Positions 32,080-42,966 of a DNA stretch of 64,000 nucleotides are shown here, one piece after another. The notes below the pieces were generated by a model. The model was not told the DNA's origin. It worked only from the letters and a program-made list of their open reading frames with translations, and ran no database searches. The DNA lies in NCBI GenBank assembly GCA_025084515.1, contig JAJAGP010000281.1, forward strand, positions 362,596 through 426,595, read 5' to 3'. The translations under genes and the position numbers were made by a program. How positions within the stretch are numbered: position 1 is the stretch's first letter; the number at the start of each line of letters is the position of its first letter. This stretch comes from Ancistrus triradiatus. Taxonomy: Eukaryota > Chordata > Actinopteri > Siluriformes > Loricariidae.

Positions 32080-32713
32080 ACGTGCACGTTCCTTTATAAT
32101 TAGCATACAATTACCATAATCCACACCTACAAATAACATATAACCACTGTATAATAATTTAATTTATAATAATTTAATAACTATATAATTTTTGGACTGA
32201 TTATCACAGCAAAATTCCTCCAAAATATCTCAGAAAAAGCAAAGAAAAAAATATTCTGATGCAGAAATCAACGTTTTATTGAACAAAGTGCATTCAAATT
32301 AACATATTTTAATTTTGAGAGCCCATTGTGGTGTTTCAGGTAATAAACAAAGTGGTTTGAGAACAAGTTACATGTAGGCTATATGAATAAACTTACAATC
32401 TTCTAGTCAGCGCTTAATTTGAGCCGGATCTTGCCGGACCAAGATCCGGTACCTATCATATTTGGAGTATGTGTTCCGGTGTTCTTATTTGTCTGGATTC
32501 AGCACCTCTGCTTTATTATATATAAAATAAAATGAAAACAGATAATATTAATAAACGAATATTAATTAAATGATAATAATTTCCAAAAATCCACTTGGCT
32601 AATTTTCTTTGATCATCAGTCACGTGCGCGCTCATGCTTCAGGAGAGCTTGTGGACAGCAAGGTTTGGAAATAGAGAAAAAACACAACTGACAGTTAAGT
32701 CAGCATAAGTCTT

Positions 32714-32718
<5 letters not shown>

Positions 32719-32782
<64 letters not shown>
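32719..32782. repeat. (TA)n microsatellite
   Basis: About 30 TA units followed by a T-rich run to about 32804. Confidence 0.98.
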
Positions 32783-32786
<4 letters not shown>

Positions 32787-33568
32787 TTTTTTTTTTTTTT
32801 TTTCTATTTTGATGGCTTCTGTATTAGGTATTGAACTATAGGCACAGTTGTTTAATCACTCCAGTACCTTTTCACTTAATGCGCACTTACCAGATCATGA
32901 CACACTCGGTGTTCCCTTACCTCATGTTTTACAAATTAAGCACTTTATAATGGCTCCAATACTCTCCAAAAAAACCTCTCCAAATGTCTGCCCAAGGATT
33001 CCACCTGGCCACAGTGCTCAAAAAATAACATTTCATATAACAGATGAATTGCACATTGAGTGAATGGTTGTCTCTTCTATTTATATATGTAAATGCATCA
33101 TTAGGTCATGGTGCTTTGATGCAGTGGTGTAGGTTTCATTTAAAACCACCCAATGTAACGCATCATATGAGTAGTGTTTTATGTTAATAAATCATAGGAT
33201 ATGCTGCACAATTAATGTAAAATTGTATTTAATAATCCAAACATCATACCTTGAAGATGAATATACTGTATATTTACTATGAATATATTTAAAATATAAA
33301 TTATATTTAAGTCAGCAGTGTTTCACATTCAACACATGTAACAGTGGGTTCTTTCTCCAGTGTGGGCGAAAGCTGAGCTTATTGGCTTATTAGAAATTTC
33401 TCTGAATAACATTCTGTATTATTAAACAGAGTGCTTGTTATGTGTATATTTATTTTACGTAAATTTTTTATGTATTATACTATGCTAATAATAATAATTA
33501 TTATGATTTAGTCGGTCAATTCAAGTGCAGTCATGTTTAATGACACTTTTGGTGTCTTTCGGACATTA

Positions 33569-34306
33569 TGAGCAGTTTACATGTGCTTAGGACCATGTGT
33601 GGATTTTATTCATGTGTACTAACATTTTGGGGCTACAGATATTTTCATGAATCCAGACATTTACGAAAAAGGTGTTTTATGAACAATTTATTCACAAATT
33701 CATTCTGCTCATGTTTCATGAATGAGGCCCCTGGGGTTCAAATAAATAAACCTAAAAACATCTGAGTGTAACAAGGATGCAAGCCTTCAGCTTGCATTCA
33801 TTCGGTTTAGCTCCCCCTGATTTCTGCTTCCCGGGGGCTGTAGCCACCTGCTGGTCTGTCTGCTATATATACCCCGCTTCCTGTGCACTTCCCTGTCTGG
33901 CTTCTTCACACTGTGGTTGTCTTGGCTCCCTGTTGCTCCTGTCTGCTTCTGCCTTCTGCTGTACTCCATGTTGGTTTGTCTTGCCTCTTTGTGTCTTAGT
34001 CCTTGTTCTTTCGTGTCCTTTGTATTCAGTTAGCTGTTCTAGGTTTCTGTTGTGTGCTGATGTTTAGCATTGTTAGTTTGTGTAGCATTGTCTGTGTTAG
34101 CTTAGCCCTGTTAGCTTGGCCCATGTGGTAAATGTTTGCTAGCGTGTTAGCCCATTGTTGTATGTGTCCTTTGTTAACTCTTTCCTTAGTTGTTATCTTG
34201 TGTCTGTGTGGTTTGTTTGTATCATTTATGATGTTCACTGTAAATAAAGCTGTCACTCTTGCGTGTATGTCCGCCTCCCTTGTCCCTGCTTGTCCCGAAC
34301 GTGACA
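33569..34306 (+). repeat. 5' LTR of element C
   Basis: It matches 35940-36679 throughout. The start lacks the TGTAGCAAGG seen in the right LTR. It contains a 200-bp segment with a transposon-type end (GAATGAGGCCCC), then TGTAACAAGG, a TATATATACC box (33863-33872) and an AATAAA signal near 34243. Confidence 0.8.
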
Positions 34307-34745
34307 GAAAGCCAGACCTTAAAAAGGATGTAGCGAGAGTTTCCCCGGTGCTACGTAACATGTGGTCTGAGTCCTCTGAGGATGAGTATCCAGGGGACTA
34401 TTTAAAGTGAAAGTATCAGCCCTCGTTAATTCAGCTCAGCCGGGACTCGGAATTAGAAATTTCTTGTCCGGCCATGACCCTTTAAAACTCGGATGATGGA
34501 CCCTCTCGGGCAGCCAGGAAGCACCGTCATAAGCGGAGGACCAAGCCCGCTACCTCAGTGCCTGAGTCCATGCCCGCTACCATGACGTCAAAGTCAGCGC
34601 TTGCTAGCTCAGCGCCGGTGTCCACACCCGCTACCTCAACGCCGATGCCAGCGCTCACTAACTCTGTGCCTGAGCCCACGTCTGCTAGTTCAATGCCGCA
34701 GCCCACGACCGCTATCACCAGCCCCGGTCACAGCTAGTCAGCCAT

Positions 34746-35657
34746 GTGCTGGATGCCCCTCTCGCCAGTTGTTCGAGAATCCCCCGGGTCAAGCAGGATT
34801 CAGCACTCTCCAGCCCCACCCGCATGCCCGCAACCCCATGTTCGCTGGAGCTGGAGAGACTGATTCAGGACTTAGGGGCTATGCTGGGTGCTGTGGACCC
34901 CGGAGTAACACATGGACTCACGATAGCTGGATCGTGGCCCGTCTCACCTCCCTCACTTCCAGAGGCCGTCAGCTCCCGAGAGGCCCTTCCAGAGGCCGTC
35001 AGCCCCCGAGAGGCCCTTCCAGAGGCCGTCAGCTCCCGAGAGGCCCTTCCAGAAGCCATCAGCTCCCGAGAGGCCCGTCCAGAGGCCGTCAGGTCCAGAG
35101 AGGCCCTTCCAGAGGCTGTCAGCTCCAGAGAGGCCCTTCGAGATGCCGTCAGCTCCCGAGAGGCCCTTCCAGAGGCCGTCAGTTCCAGAGAGGCCCTTCA
35201 AGAGGCCGTCAGCACCAGAGAGGCCCTTCCAGAGGCTGTCAGCTCCCGAGAGGTCCTTCAAGTGGTCGTCAGCAGCCCGACGGTGATCCCGCTCGTCAAC
35301 AGCCTGACGGCGACCCCGCTCGCCAGCTGCAAGACGGTGACCCCGGCCGTCAGCACCAGAGAGGTCCTTCAAGTGGTCGTCAGCAGGCCGACGGCCAACC
35401 CTGCTTGTCAGCAGTCAGGCGGCGACCCCACTCGCCAGCAGCCCGACGGCGACCCCGCTCGCCAGCATCCCAACCGCGACCCCGCTCACCAGCATCCCGA
35501 CAGCGACCTGTGCACAGGTCAACGCTGCACCTACAGACTCCAGGTCATGGACCGCACCCCCCTGGTGGAGGACAAAGTCTCCTCTCCATCCAAGGTGGCA
35601 TCCTGTGCCACGGGGTGTTCCTGCAGCCACCAGGACTTTCTGGCCTGGGACTTATGA
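34746..35657 (+). CDS. Repeat-rich ORF of element C, unknown function
   Basis: 303 codons. Residues 1-70 are unique (ELERLIQDLGAMLGAVD is the most protein-like part). Residues 72-190 are about twelve 10-residue repeats of the type LPEAVSSREA, followed by Pro/Thr/Asp-rich repeats and a unique tail. No domain is recognised. Overlapping plus and minus frames are also open (for example 34601-35731 plus), because the 30-bp unit has no stops in several frames. Which frame is used, if any, is not clear. Confidence 0.4.
   Translation: MLDAPLASCSRIPRVKQDSALSSPTRMPATPCSLELERLIQDLGAMLGAVDPGVTHGLTIAGSWPVSPPSLPEAVSSREALPEAVSPREALPEAVSSREALPEAISSREARPEAVRSREALPEAVSSREALRDAVSSREALPEAVSSREALQEAVSTREALPEAVSSREVLQVVVSSPTVIPLVNSLTATPLASCKTVTPAVSTREVLQVVVSRPTANPACQQSGGDPTRQQPDGDPARQHPNRDPAHQHPDSDLCTGQRCTYRLQVMDRTPLVEDKVSSPSKVASCATGCSCSHQDFLAWDL
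34965..35275 (+). repeat. 30-bp minisatellite of element C
   Basis: About ten units of 30 bp on CTTCCAGAGGCCGTCAGC followed by TCCCGAGAGGCC. The TCCAGAGGCC core is also part of the 30-bp unit at 7981-8190 in element B. Less regular repeats continue to about 35510. Confidence 0.95.
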
Positions 35658-35913
35658 GAATAAGGGGCCCTTTAGGACTCTGTACGAGAGTCCAAACTTA
35701 TGGACCAGAACTGTGCCTGTGTGGCCTGTAAGGCCTTTTTCTCTCCCCGTGTTGTCCCCCGTAATCCTGAGTCTCCTGTCTGTACCTCCTCTGTTCTGGC
35801 CCCCTGCCTTGTTCTCATCAGTGTTTTGCTTTGCTCCCTTGGGTTAGTCTGGGTCTGTCCTGTTTCCTAGCTTTCTCTTTATTCCTGTCCTTTGTGCTTC
35901 GGAGCTGCGCCTT

Positions 35914-35930
35914 TAGGGGGGGGGGGGTTA
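35914..35930 (+). promoter_or_regulatory. Polypurine tract of element C
   Basis: A run of G in TTTAGGGGGGGGG context ends three bases before the LTR start TGTAGCAAGG at 35931. Its position fits the plus-strand primer of LTR elements. Confidence 0.7.
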
Positions 35931-36679
35931 TGTAGCAAGGGAGCAGTTCACACGTGCTTAGGACCATGTGTACATTTTATTCATGTGTACTAACATTTTG
36001 GGACTACAAATATTTTCATGAATCCAGACATTTACGAAAAAGGTGTTTTATGAATGATTTATTCACAAATTCATTCTGCTCATGTTTCATGAATGAGGCC
36101 CCTGGGGTTCAAATAAATAAACCTAAAAACAACTGAGTGTAACAAGCCTTCAGCTTGCATCCATTTGGTTTAGCTCCCCCCGCTTTCTGCTTCCCACCCA
36201 GCAGGTGGGGCTGTAGCCACCTGCTGGTCTGTCTGCTATATATACCCCGCTTCCTGTGCACTTCCCTGTCTGGCTTCTTCACACTGTGGTTGTCTTAGCT
36301 CCCTGTTGCTCCTGTCTGCTTCTGCCTTCTGCTGTACTCCATGTTGGTTTGTCTTGCCTCTTTGTGTCTTAGTCCTTGTTCTTTTGTGTCCTTTGTATTC
36401 AGTTAGTTGTTCTAGGTTTCTGTTGTGTGCTGATGTTTAGCATTGTTAGTTTGTGTAGCATTGTCTGTGTTAGCTTAGCCCTGTTAGATTGTCCCCTGTG
36501 GTAAATGTTTGTTAGCGTGTTAGCCCATTGGTGTATGTGTCCTTTGTTAACTCTTTCCTTAGTTGTTATCTTGTGTCTGAGTGGTTTGTTTGTATCATTT
36601 ATGATGTTCACTGTAAATAAACCCATCACTCTTGCATGTATGTCTGCCTCCATTGTCCCTGCTTGTTCCAAACGTGACA
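35931..36679 (+). repeat. 3' LTR of element C
   Basis: It starts TGTAGCAAGG after the polypurine tract and ends AACGTGACA. A second TGTAACAAG occurs about 200 bp in (36136), so the intervening piece looks like an insertion bounded by a 9-bp duplication of the LTR start. The rest matches the 5' LTR. Confidence 0.8.
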
Positions 36680-37640
36680 CTGAGAAACTGGTGTACTAAA
36701 TCATGAAATCACAAACTAAACAGTAACAAAGTGTGTGATGCACGGATGACATGGCAGGACTGATACATACTGGGAAACATTACATCTCACAGACGTCTCC
36801 CACAGGGACGATATGGCTGTTTCCAAATAAGACCACAGTCCCAGGGGGCCGGGAAAATCTGGAGCCTCAAAGCCTCCTCGTGTGAAACAGAAGGAACTGG
36901 CATGTGGATTTAGAACTGAGCAGGGGCTGCTGGTGGCAAGAAACCAGGAGGCACTGAGGAGTGCAGCTGGTGCCGCCAAGACAGGGCCAGCAGCATCAGG
37001 GGCTGTCTGTGTGGTGCCGGTAGCATCAAGGGCCATCAGGAAGGCATCAGGGAGGTCATAGGCTGATGTGGTGATGTCTGAAGAGTCTGAACCCACTATG
37101 GCATCATCTGGAGCATCTGGGCCCACCATTGTGACCTCTGAAGCATCAGGGTCCACCTTGGTGGGGAGTGGGTGGAGAGATAGGAACAGGGTCTGGAGGA
37201 GGGAGAGGGACAGGAACAGGGTCTGGAGCCAAGACAGAGACTTGGTCTGGAGCAGAGACAGAGATGAGAACTGAAACTGGAACCTGGACTGGAGCTGAGT
37301 TTGAAACAGAGACAGGGAATGGGTCTGAAATCAGAGTTAATACAACAGCTGGAGTTGAAGTTGGAGCGGCAACTGGAACTGGCATGGCATCTACAACTGG
37401 ACTAGAGCTGCCACCATCACTGGCACCGCAATGGGGACAAAAGCTGGTAGTGCAACTTGGACCGGGGACTGGACTGCTAGTGGGGCAGAGACAGAAACCA
37501 GGCTGGAACAAAAACAAAGACAGAAACAGTGGTCCACACTGAAAGAAAGATGGGTGTCCAGACTTGAGTGGAGTCTGGAGACAAGGCTGGAACCATAACT
37601 GGCAAGAATGGAACTAACAGCTCTCAATTGCCTATGTCAT
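36680..37640. repeat. Low-complexity GA/CTGGA-rich sequence
   Basis: After about 150 bp of ordinary sequence the region is dominated by imperfect CTGGAACTGG and GGAACAGGG repeats (37060-37560). They keep several frames open on both strands with Pro/Val/Ser- or Thr/Gly-rich products. It resembles the interior of a non-autonomous LTR element in minus orientation, but I found no LTRs. I do not call a gene. Confidence 0.6.
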
Positions 37641-37918
37641 GCCATTAAGGGTCATAAACAGACTGGAAAGCCTCTAGGAATGGAATGAAATGAAATTAAT
37701 TGTCATTACCAAGGTGGGACACATGCCAATGAAAAGAGGGTTTCAGCTTCCCAAAGCAGAGTACAGACTGTGCAAATGGAAAATGTATTGTAAACATCAA
37801 TCACAAACTGAGGAATTGTATGACAAAAATTTTACATCATACAAAATTTTACATGAGAAAAGATATATGACAGAATTATAGATGGGCAATGTTAAGAGGC
37901 TATTTAGATGACAAAAAT
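37641..37918. other. AT-rich spacer
   Basis: No gene or repeat recognised. Confidence 0.45.
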
Positions 37919-38214
37919 GTACAACCCCAAAACAGAAAAGGTTGGGATGGTATGAAAAATGCAAATAAATTTAGGCAGTGTTCCTTACATTTCCTTTGAT
38001 TTTATTTAATTGCAGACAGTATGAACCCAATATATTTCAGTTGTTTTTTTTTTGGTCAACTTCATTTCATCTGTTAAAAAACATCCACTCCTGCATTTCC
38101 AGCCTGCAACACATTCCAAAAAAGTTAGAACAGCGACAATTTAGGTCTACTAATGAGGTAAAAAATAATAAATATTGGATGTGATTTCAAACAGGTAATA
38201 TGAACAGGTGATTA
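37919..38214 (+). mobile_element. ACAACCCC-type DNA element, left end
   Basis: ACAACCCCAAAACAGAAAAGG is the same terminal sequence, by eye, as the inverse of 50420-50441. About 290 bp follow until a Tc1-like element begins at 38217. There is no coding sequence. Confidence 0.7.
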
Positions 38215-38754
38215 TAGTGGTGCTTGAAAGTTTGTGAACCCTTAGAATTTTCTATGTCTCTGCATAAATATGACTTAAAACATCATCAGATTTTCACACA
38301 AGTCCTAAAAGTAGATGAAGAGAACCCAGTTAAACAAATGAGACAAAAATATTGTTTTTAATATTTTATGTTTTCATTTATTTTTTTGGAAAATGATCCA
38401 ATGTTACATATTAGTGAGTGGCAAAAGTATGTGCACCTATAGGATTAGCAGTTAATTTGAAAGTGAAATTAGAGTCCGGTGTTTTTAATCAATGGGATGG
38501 CAATCAGATGTGTGTTCACAACACATATTTGTGGAAGTGTATCATGGCACGAACAAAGGAGATTTCTGAGGACCTCAGAAAAAGAGTTGTTGATGCTCAT
38601 TAGGCATGAAAAGGTTACAAAACCATGTCTAATAAGTTTGGGTTCCACCAATACGCAGCTGGACAGATTATGTACAAATGGAGGAAATTCAAGACCATTG
38701 TTAGCCTCCCCAGGAGTGGTAGGCCAACAAAGATCACTCCAAGAGCAAGCTTTG

Positions 38755-40264
38755 CAGAGGGAGGTAAAAAAGTATTTAGTCAGTCACTGATGCAAATTCT
38801 CCTACTGTGCAATTCTCCTACTTAGAGAGTTCTTTAATTTTCATCATAGGTACACTTCAATGAACTTCAAAATGAGAAAAAAAATCCAGGAAATCACATT
38901 GTAGGATTTTTAAAGTATTTAGTTGTAAATTAGGGTTGAAAATAAGTATTTAGTCAATAACAAAAGTTCAACTCAGTACTTTGTAACATAAACTTTGTTT
39001 CCAAAGACAGAGGTCAAATGTTTCCTGCAAGTCTTCACCAGGTTTGCACACACTGTAGCTGGTATTTTGGCCCATTCCTCCATGCAGATCTCCTCTAGAG
39101 CAGTGACATTTTGGGGCTGTCGCTGGGCAACACGGACTTTCAAGTCCCTCCACAAATTTTCTATGGGCTTCAGGTCTGGAGACTGGGTAGGCCACTCCAG
39201 GACCTTGAAATGCTTTTTACCAAGCCACTCCTTCGTTGCCCGAGCAGTGTGTTTGGGATCATTGTCATGCTGGAAGACCCAGTCACATTCCATGATGGAA
39301 TGAGGTTTTGGCTTAAAATCTCACGATACATGGCCCCATTCATTCTTCCCTTAACACAGATCAGTTGTCCTGTCCACTTTACAGAAAAACAGCCCCAAAG
39401 CATGATGTTTCCACCCCCATGCTTCCCATTAGGTATGGTGTTCTTCTTCCTCCAAAGTTTTTACCAAAAAATTCTATTTTCGTTTTATCTGACCACATGA
39501 TATCCTCCCAATCCTCTTCTGGATCATCCATATGCTCTCTGGCAAACTTCAGATGAGCCTGGACATGTACTGGCTTAATCATGGGGACACGCCTGGCACT
39601 GCAGGATCTGAGTCCCTCTCGGCATAATATGTTACTGATGGTAGCCTTTGTTACTTTGGTCCCAGCTCTCTGCAGGTCATTCATCAGGTCCCTCTGTGTA
39701 GTTCTGGAATTTTTGCTCACCGTTCTCATGATCATTTTGACCCCAAGGGATGAGATCTTGCATGGGATCCCATATCGAGGGAGATTATCAATGGTCTTGT
39801 ATATCTTTCATTTTCTTTCAATTGCTCCCACAGTTGATTTATTCACACCAACTTACTTGCCTATTATAGATTCACTCTTCTCAGCCTGGTGCAGGTCTAC
39901 AATTTTCTTCTTAGTGTCCTTCAAGAGTCTGACTGTTTGAGGCTGTGGAGAGGTGTCTTTTATACAGACAACGAGGTCAAACAGGTGCAATTAATACAGG
40001 TCACAAGTGGAGGACAGAAGAGCTTCTTAAAGAAGAAATTACTGTTCTGTGAGAGCCAGAAATCTTGCTTGTTTGTGGGTGACCAAATACTTATTTTCCA
40101 CCATGATTTACAATTAAAATCTTTAAAAACGTGATTTCCTGGATTTTTTTTCTCATTTTGTCTCTCATAGTGTACCTATGATGAAAATTACAGACCTCTC
40201 TCATCTTTCTAAGTAGGAAAACTTGCACAATCAGTGGCTGACTAAATACTTTTTTGCCCCACTG
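38755..40264 (-). mobile_element. Tc1-like DNA transposon, copy 2
   Basis: Same family as 394-1906 in inverse orientation. The right end is TTTTTTGCCCCACTG followed by TA (40265-40266). The left end is CAGAGGGAGGTAAAAAAG with no clear TA. Length is about 1510 bp. The surrounding Tc1-like element resumes at once on the right. Confidence 0.9.
38973..39990 (-). pseudogene. Tc1-like transposase, best preserved copy
   Basis: Two long minus frames remain. 39735-39379 covers RDLMNDLQRAGTKVTK, the linker and DDPEEDWEDIMWSDKTKI (first catalytic Asp). 39293-38973 covers WVFQHDNDPKHTARATKEW (second Asp), SPDLKPIENLWRDLK (catalytic Glu) and the C-terminus FGNKVYVTKY. A frameshift lies after FFGKN near 39470, and the N-terminal DNA-binding part (39990-39740) is out of frame. 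All three DDE residues survive, unlike copy 4. Confidence 0.9.
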
Positions 40265-40736
40265 TAATAGTTGGAGAGGTCACAAACGACCCCAGGGTAA
40301 CTTCTAAGCAACTGATGGTTTCTCTCACATTGGCTAATGATTTGCTAAAGATCATGTGGACAAGCCAGAGGGCTATTGGAAGAATGTTTTCTGGACGGAT
40401 AAGACCAAAATAGAACTTTTGATTAAAAAAAAAAACACATACTTTTCACATACTTTTGCCACTCAGTAATATGTAATATTGGATCATTTTCCTCAATAAA
40501 TAAATTGTCTCATTTGTTTAACTGGAATCTCTATATCTACTTTTAGGATTTGAGTGAAATTCTGATGATGTTTTAGGTCAATAAAATACACCAAATAGCT
40601 CTGGCATTGCTGATTTATTCTTTGAAGGGCATGGTCCAGGCACTAATCCCATATCCCATATCGAGGTTGACACTCACTTCTAAAAGATTTGTCCCCAAGT
40701 TCAAGTAAGAAGACCGAGTAGACAGTAGGAAGTTGG

Positions 40737-40738
<2 letters not shown>

Positions 40739-40801
<63 letters not shown>

Positions 40802-40803
40802 AT
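40739..40803. repeat. (CA)n microsatellite
   Basis: About 29 CA units ending in CACATACACATACAC, directly adjoining a MITE-like element. A second CA run lies at its other end (41093-41112). Confidence 0.97.
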
Positions 40804-40805
40804 AC

Positions 40806-41088
40806 ACTTGTCTTGCTATTCTTTTGAGGACTTTCCATTGACATGAATGACTAAGAAACATTACTGCAGCTAATAATGCTACACCTACCCCTACCCCTAA
40901 CCTTAAACTCAGTAACCAAAAGGAAATATTTTGCCCTTTTATTTTTTTAATAAAAGTTGCCATTTTTATAAAAAAGCAAGTAAAGTAGTGAGAAGCAGCA
41001 AAACAGTCGTCACAAGTGGCCAGTAAAAATTCCAGGTTTTCCAGTCATTGTAAGGACATTTGGTCCTCACAAGTATAGCAAGACAAGG
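40806..41088. mobile_element. MITE-like element between CA repeats
   Basis: Inverted ends CTTGTCTTGCTATTC.TTTGAGGAC (40807-40831) and GTCCTCACAAGTATAGCAAG ACAAG (41063-41087) enclose 230 bp with no coding sequence. The CA repeats at both sides are a typical context for this kind of vertebrate repeat. Confidence 0.75.
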
Positions 41089-41255
41089 TACACACACACA
41101 CACACACACACTCACACTAATTATTAGCCTTACATTCATTCAGGACCCCAGCTCGTAAACACACTGTCATGAATAAAGAAACAATAGTACACATCTTCCA
41201 GTCTGTTTCTGTTACAGGCACTGCAAGGCAACAGATCAAACAAGACAAGACTGAC

Positions 41256-41417
41256 CTCATTAAAGTCTCCCACACGTGGAATATGATTCTTCCGGCTTTT
41301 CCCCAAGACACTCCCCGTGTTAGACACCACAACTGCTGTGTTCCATAGGGTTCCTCCATGGATTTCATCCCTCTCCAAAACTGGAGACACTATAACCATG
41401 TTGTATTTTTTGGCCAA
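41256..41417 (-). CDS. upb1: upb1 (beta-ureidopropionase) exon, probably exon 5
   Basis: Beta-ureidopropionase is the cytosolic last enzyme of pyrimidine breakdown and converts N-carbamoyl-beta-alanine to beta-alanine. The 162-bp block encodes 54 residues in frame, LAKKYNMVIVSPVLERDE to RKNHIPRVGDFNE, closely like vertebrate UPB1. The RKNHIPR motif carries the Lys of the nitrilase-fold Glu-Lys-Cys triad. On the minus strand it follows TTTTTATTTGTAG and precedes GTCAGT, a good acceptor and a near-consensus donor, both phase 0. It joins in frame to the exon at 44535. The next exon (with the catalytic Cys) was not found. No stop or frameshift is seen. Confidence 0.92.
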
Positions 41418-41868
41418 CTACAAATAAAAATTGTAAATACAATTGTTTTACATTTTTTATGGTGTATATTATTATTATTATTTTTTTTTTTTTTACAATA
41501 AACCACTCGTTGTCTAGTTTTAAATATGTCATGGGGGCACGCCCTGGTCTGCAACACATTACCACAAATCCAGTAACTGATCAAAGAAGCATCTGATCCT
41601 GATCACATCCATTGATTGGTTTTTGGATAAGCATAAGGCCAGATGCTGGTCCTAGCAGAGTTGCACCTGATCGCAGGTTCTGAACTAGCATAAAACCAGG
41701 CTTTTGCACGCTCTGAACCCCCATTAACAATAAAGACTGTAGAATAACACAAGAGTCAATTAAAATTAAAGCATACACAAAACCTGTTTTAAGTAGTTCT
41801 ACACTATAATAAAGGTCCAGTTTCTTAAAGTTTTGTGTTATCCCTGTGGGCATTTACTAAAATCATGA

Positions 41869-42500
41869 AAGTGTTCTACTACACAGTTTCATGTATCTTT
41901 ATTGAGTGCATTAAGGGCAATCAATAACATTACAATTTTACCATGATATTTCAATTCTTTGCTCATTACATTGAAATGTTTCAAAATTATTCTCCACAGT
42001 AGTCAAACATACATTATAAATGTGGTAGACAGAGAAAGATTTGAGAAACTATGTTTTATCCTATTAGAGCACCAGTCAGTAATCAACAAAATATCATGAC
42101 TAATCTTTTGCTATTTAAGACACAGTTAAATGGTTTCAATCATATAACTATGATGTTACTTGAATGACATATTGGTAAAAAGATAGGAGTGTTCTACAAC
42201 AAATTCTTCATACAAATGTATAGACTTTATTGAATGATTTGAGTAAATGATTCTTTTTTTAGTACAAGAAAATGTTTAGCAATTTTTTTCCATAGTTATC
42301 ACCCACACATTACAGATGAGGCACATAGAGATAAGATCACATTAAAGCCCCAATTAACAATCACTAAAACATCATTACCAATCTGGGACCTGAGTTTCCT
42401 GAATGTATGGGAGAGTAAAATAGCCTCATATCTGAAAACTAATGATATATTCCTTAGTAATAATAATATTCCTTACAAAATTGAGAAGTGCCAATGTACA
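41869..42500. repeat. Diverged tandem duplication of about 318 bp
   Basis: AGTGTTCTACTACACAGTTTC (41869) and GAGTGTTCTACAACAAATTC (42187) start two similar AT-rich units with the same order of landmarks (TTTATTGAGTG / TTTATTGAATG, CATACATTATAAATG / CACACATTACAGATG). The units are well diverged. Confidence 0.6.
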
Positions 42501-42966
42501 CGTTATACTACTTAATTACCATTCCATTACTCTGTCTTTACCTACAGGCGATGTTAATTTCGTTGACGTATGATTTTTGTCATGGTTTTTGTCAATGTTG
42601 GGAAGCGATCCAATCAGTAATGCGGTAAGACACACACAATGTGATCTAACCCTGAGAAAGACCGTAAGCTATCCGCAACTAAATGGCAAATAAAGTAGGG
42701 ATTACAATATGTTTTCAGTTTGCAACGTGGATATATTTAACTTTGTCTAAAAAAATGTTCATACTATATTTAAGGAGCATTTGGGTAACATAACTCCGCT
42801 TTATATTTCAATTATGAATAAATGCATATAGAGCATGCATATCTGATCTTCTGATATTATATGTTTAATAAAGCTCATAATATATCATTTATTCCAACTT
42901 GATTCTATTCTACAATATCTCATGAGTGTCCACACTGAGTTTGAAGCAGATCTTTGATGGAAAATG

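Larger units (their letters stand above)
31759..33731. mobile_element. TIR-bounded segment, possible DNA transposon
   Basis: A perfect 17-bp inverted repeat, GGGGCCTCATTCATGAA at 31759-31775 and its inverse at 33715-33731, bounds 1973 bp. CTG next to each end could be a 3-bp target duplication, as for PIF/Harbinger-type elements. No transposase is recognised inside. The right end also occurs inside both LTRs of element C (33715-33731 and 36086-36102), so the pairing of these two ends may be accidental. Confidence 0.5.
33569..36679 (+). mobile_element. Non-autonomous LTR retrotransposon C
   Basis: Direct repeats 33569-34306 and 35931-36679 flank 1.6 kb with a G14 polypurine tract just before the right LTR. 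Both LTRs end CGTGACA or AACGTGACA, and the LTRs are roughly 95 percent alike by eye. The interior encodes only 10-residue repeats and has no gag, protease, RT or integrase, so it must have depended on another element. No target duplication is evident. Confidence 0.8.
38217..40585 (+). mobile_element. Tc1-like element (second family), split by Tc1 copy 2
   Basis: A left inverted repeat (38217-38430, GTGGTGCTTGAAAG onward) and a right one (about 40445-40585) match each other in inverse (CATCATCAGATTTTCAC, CAGTTAAACAAATGAGAC, GATCCAATGTTACATATTA). TA precedes the left end. Transposase start is at 38543 (MARTKEISEDLRKRVVDAH) with stops, then RSGRPTKITPRASF. The frame is broken by the inner Tc1 at 38755. 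A short remnant follows after 40267 and the rest of the gene is deleted. Confidence 0.8.

Noticed and set aside
34527..34718. Minus-strand Gly/Val-rich ORF
   Set aside because: Antisense of a degenerate CCCGCTACC-type repeat in element C.
34601..35731. 376-codon Arg/Gly/Pro-rich frame and open antisense frames
   Set aside because: They are alternative readings of a stop-free 30-bp unit; no evidence favours them over the frame at 34746.
37146..37542. Long Val/Pro- or Thr/Gly-rich frames on both strands
   Set aside because: They come from imperfect CTGGAA-type low-complexity repeats.
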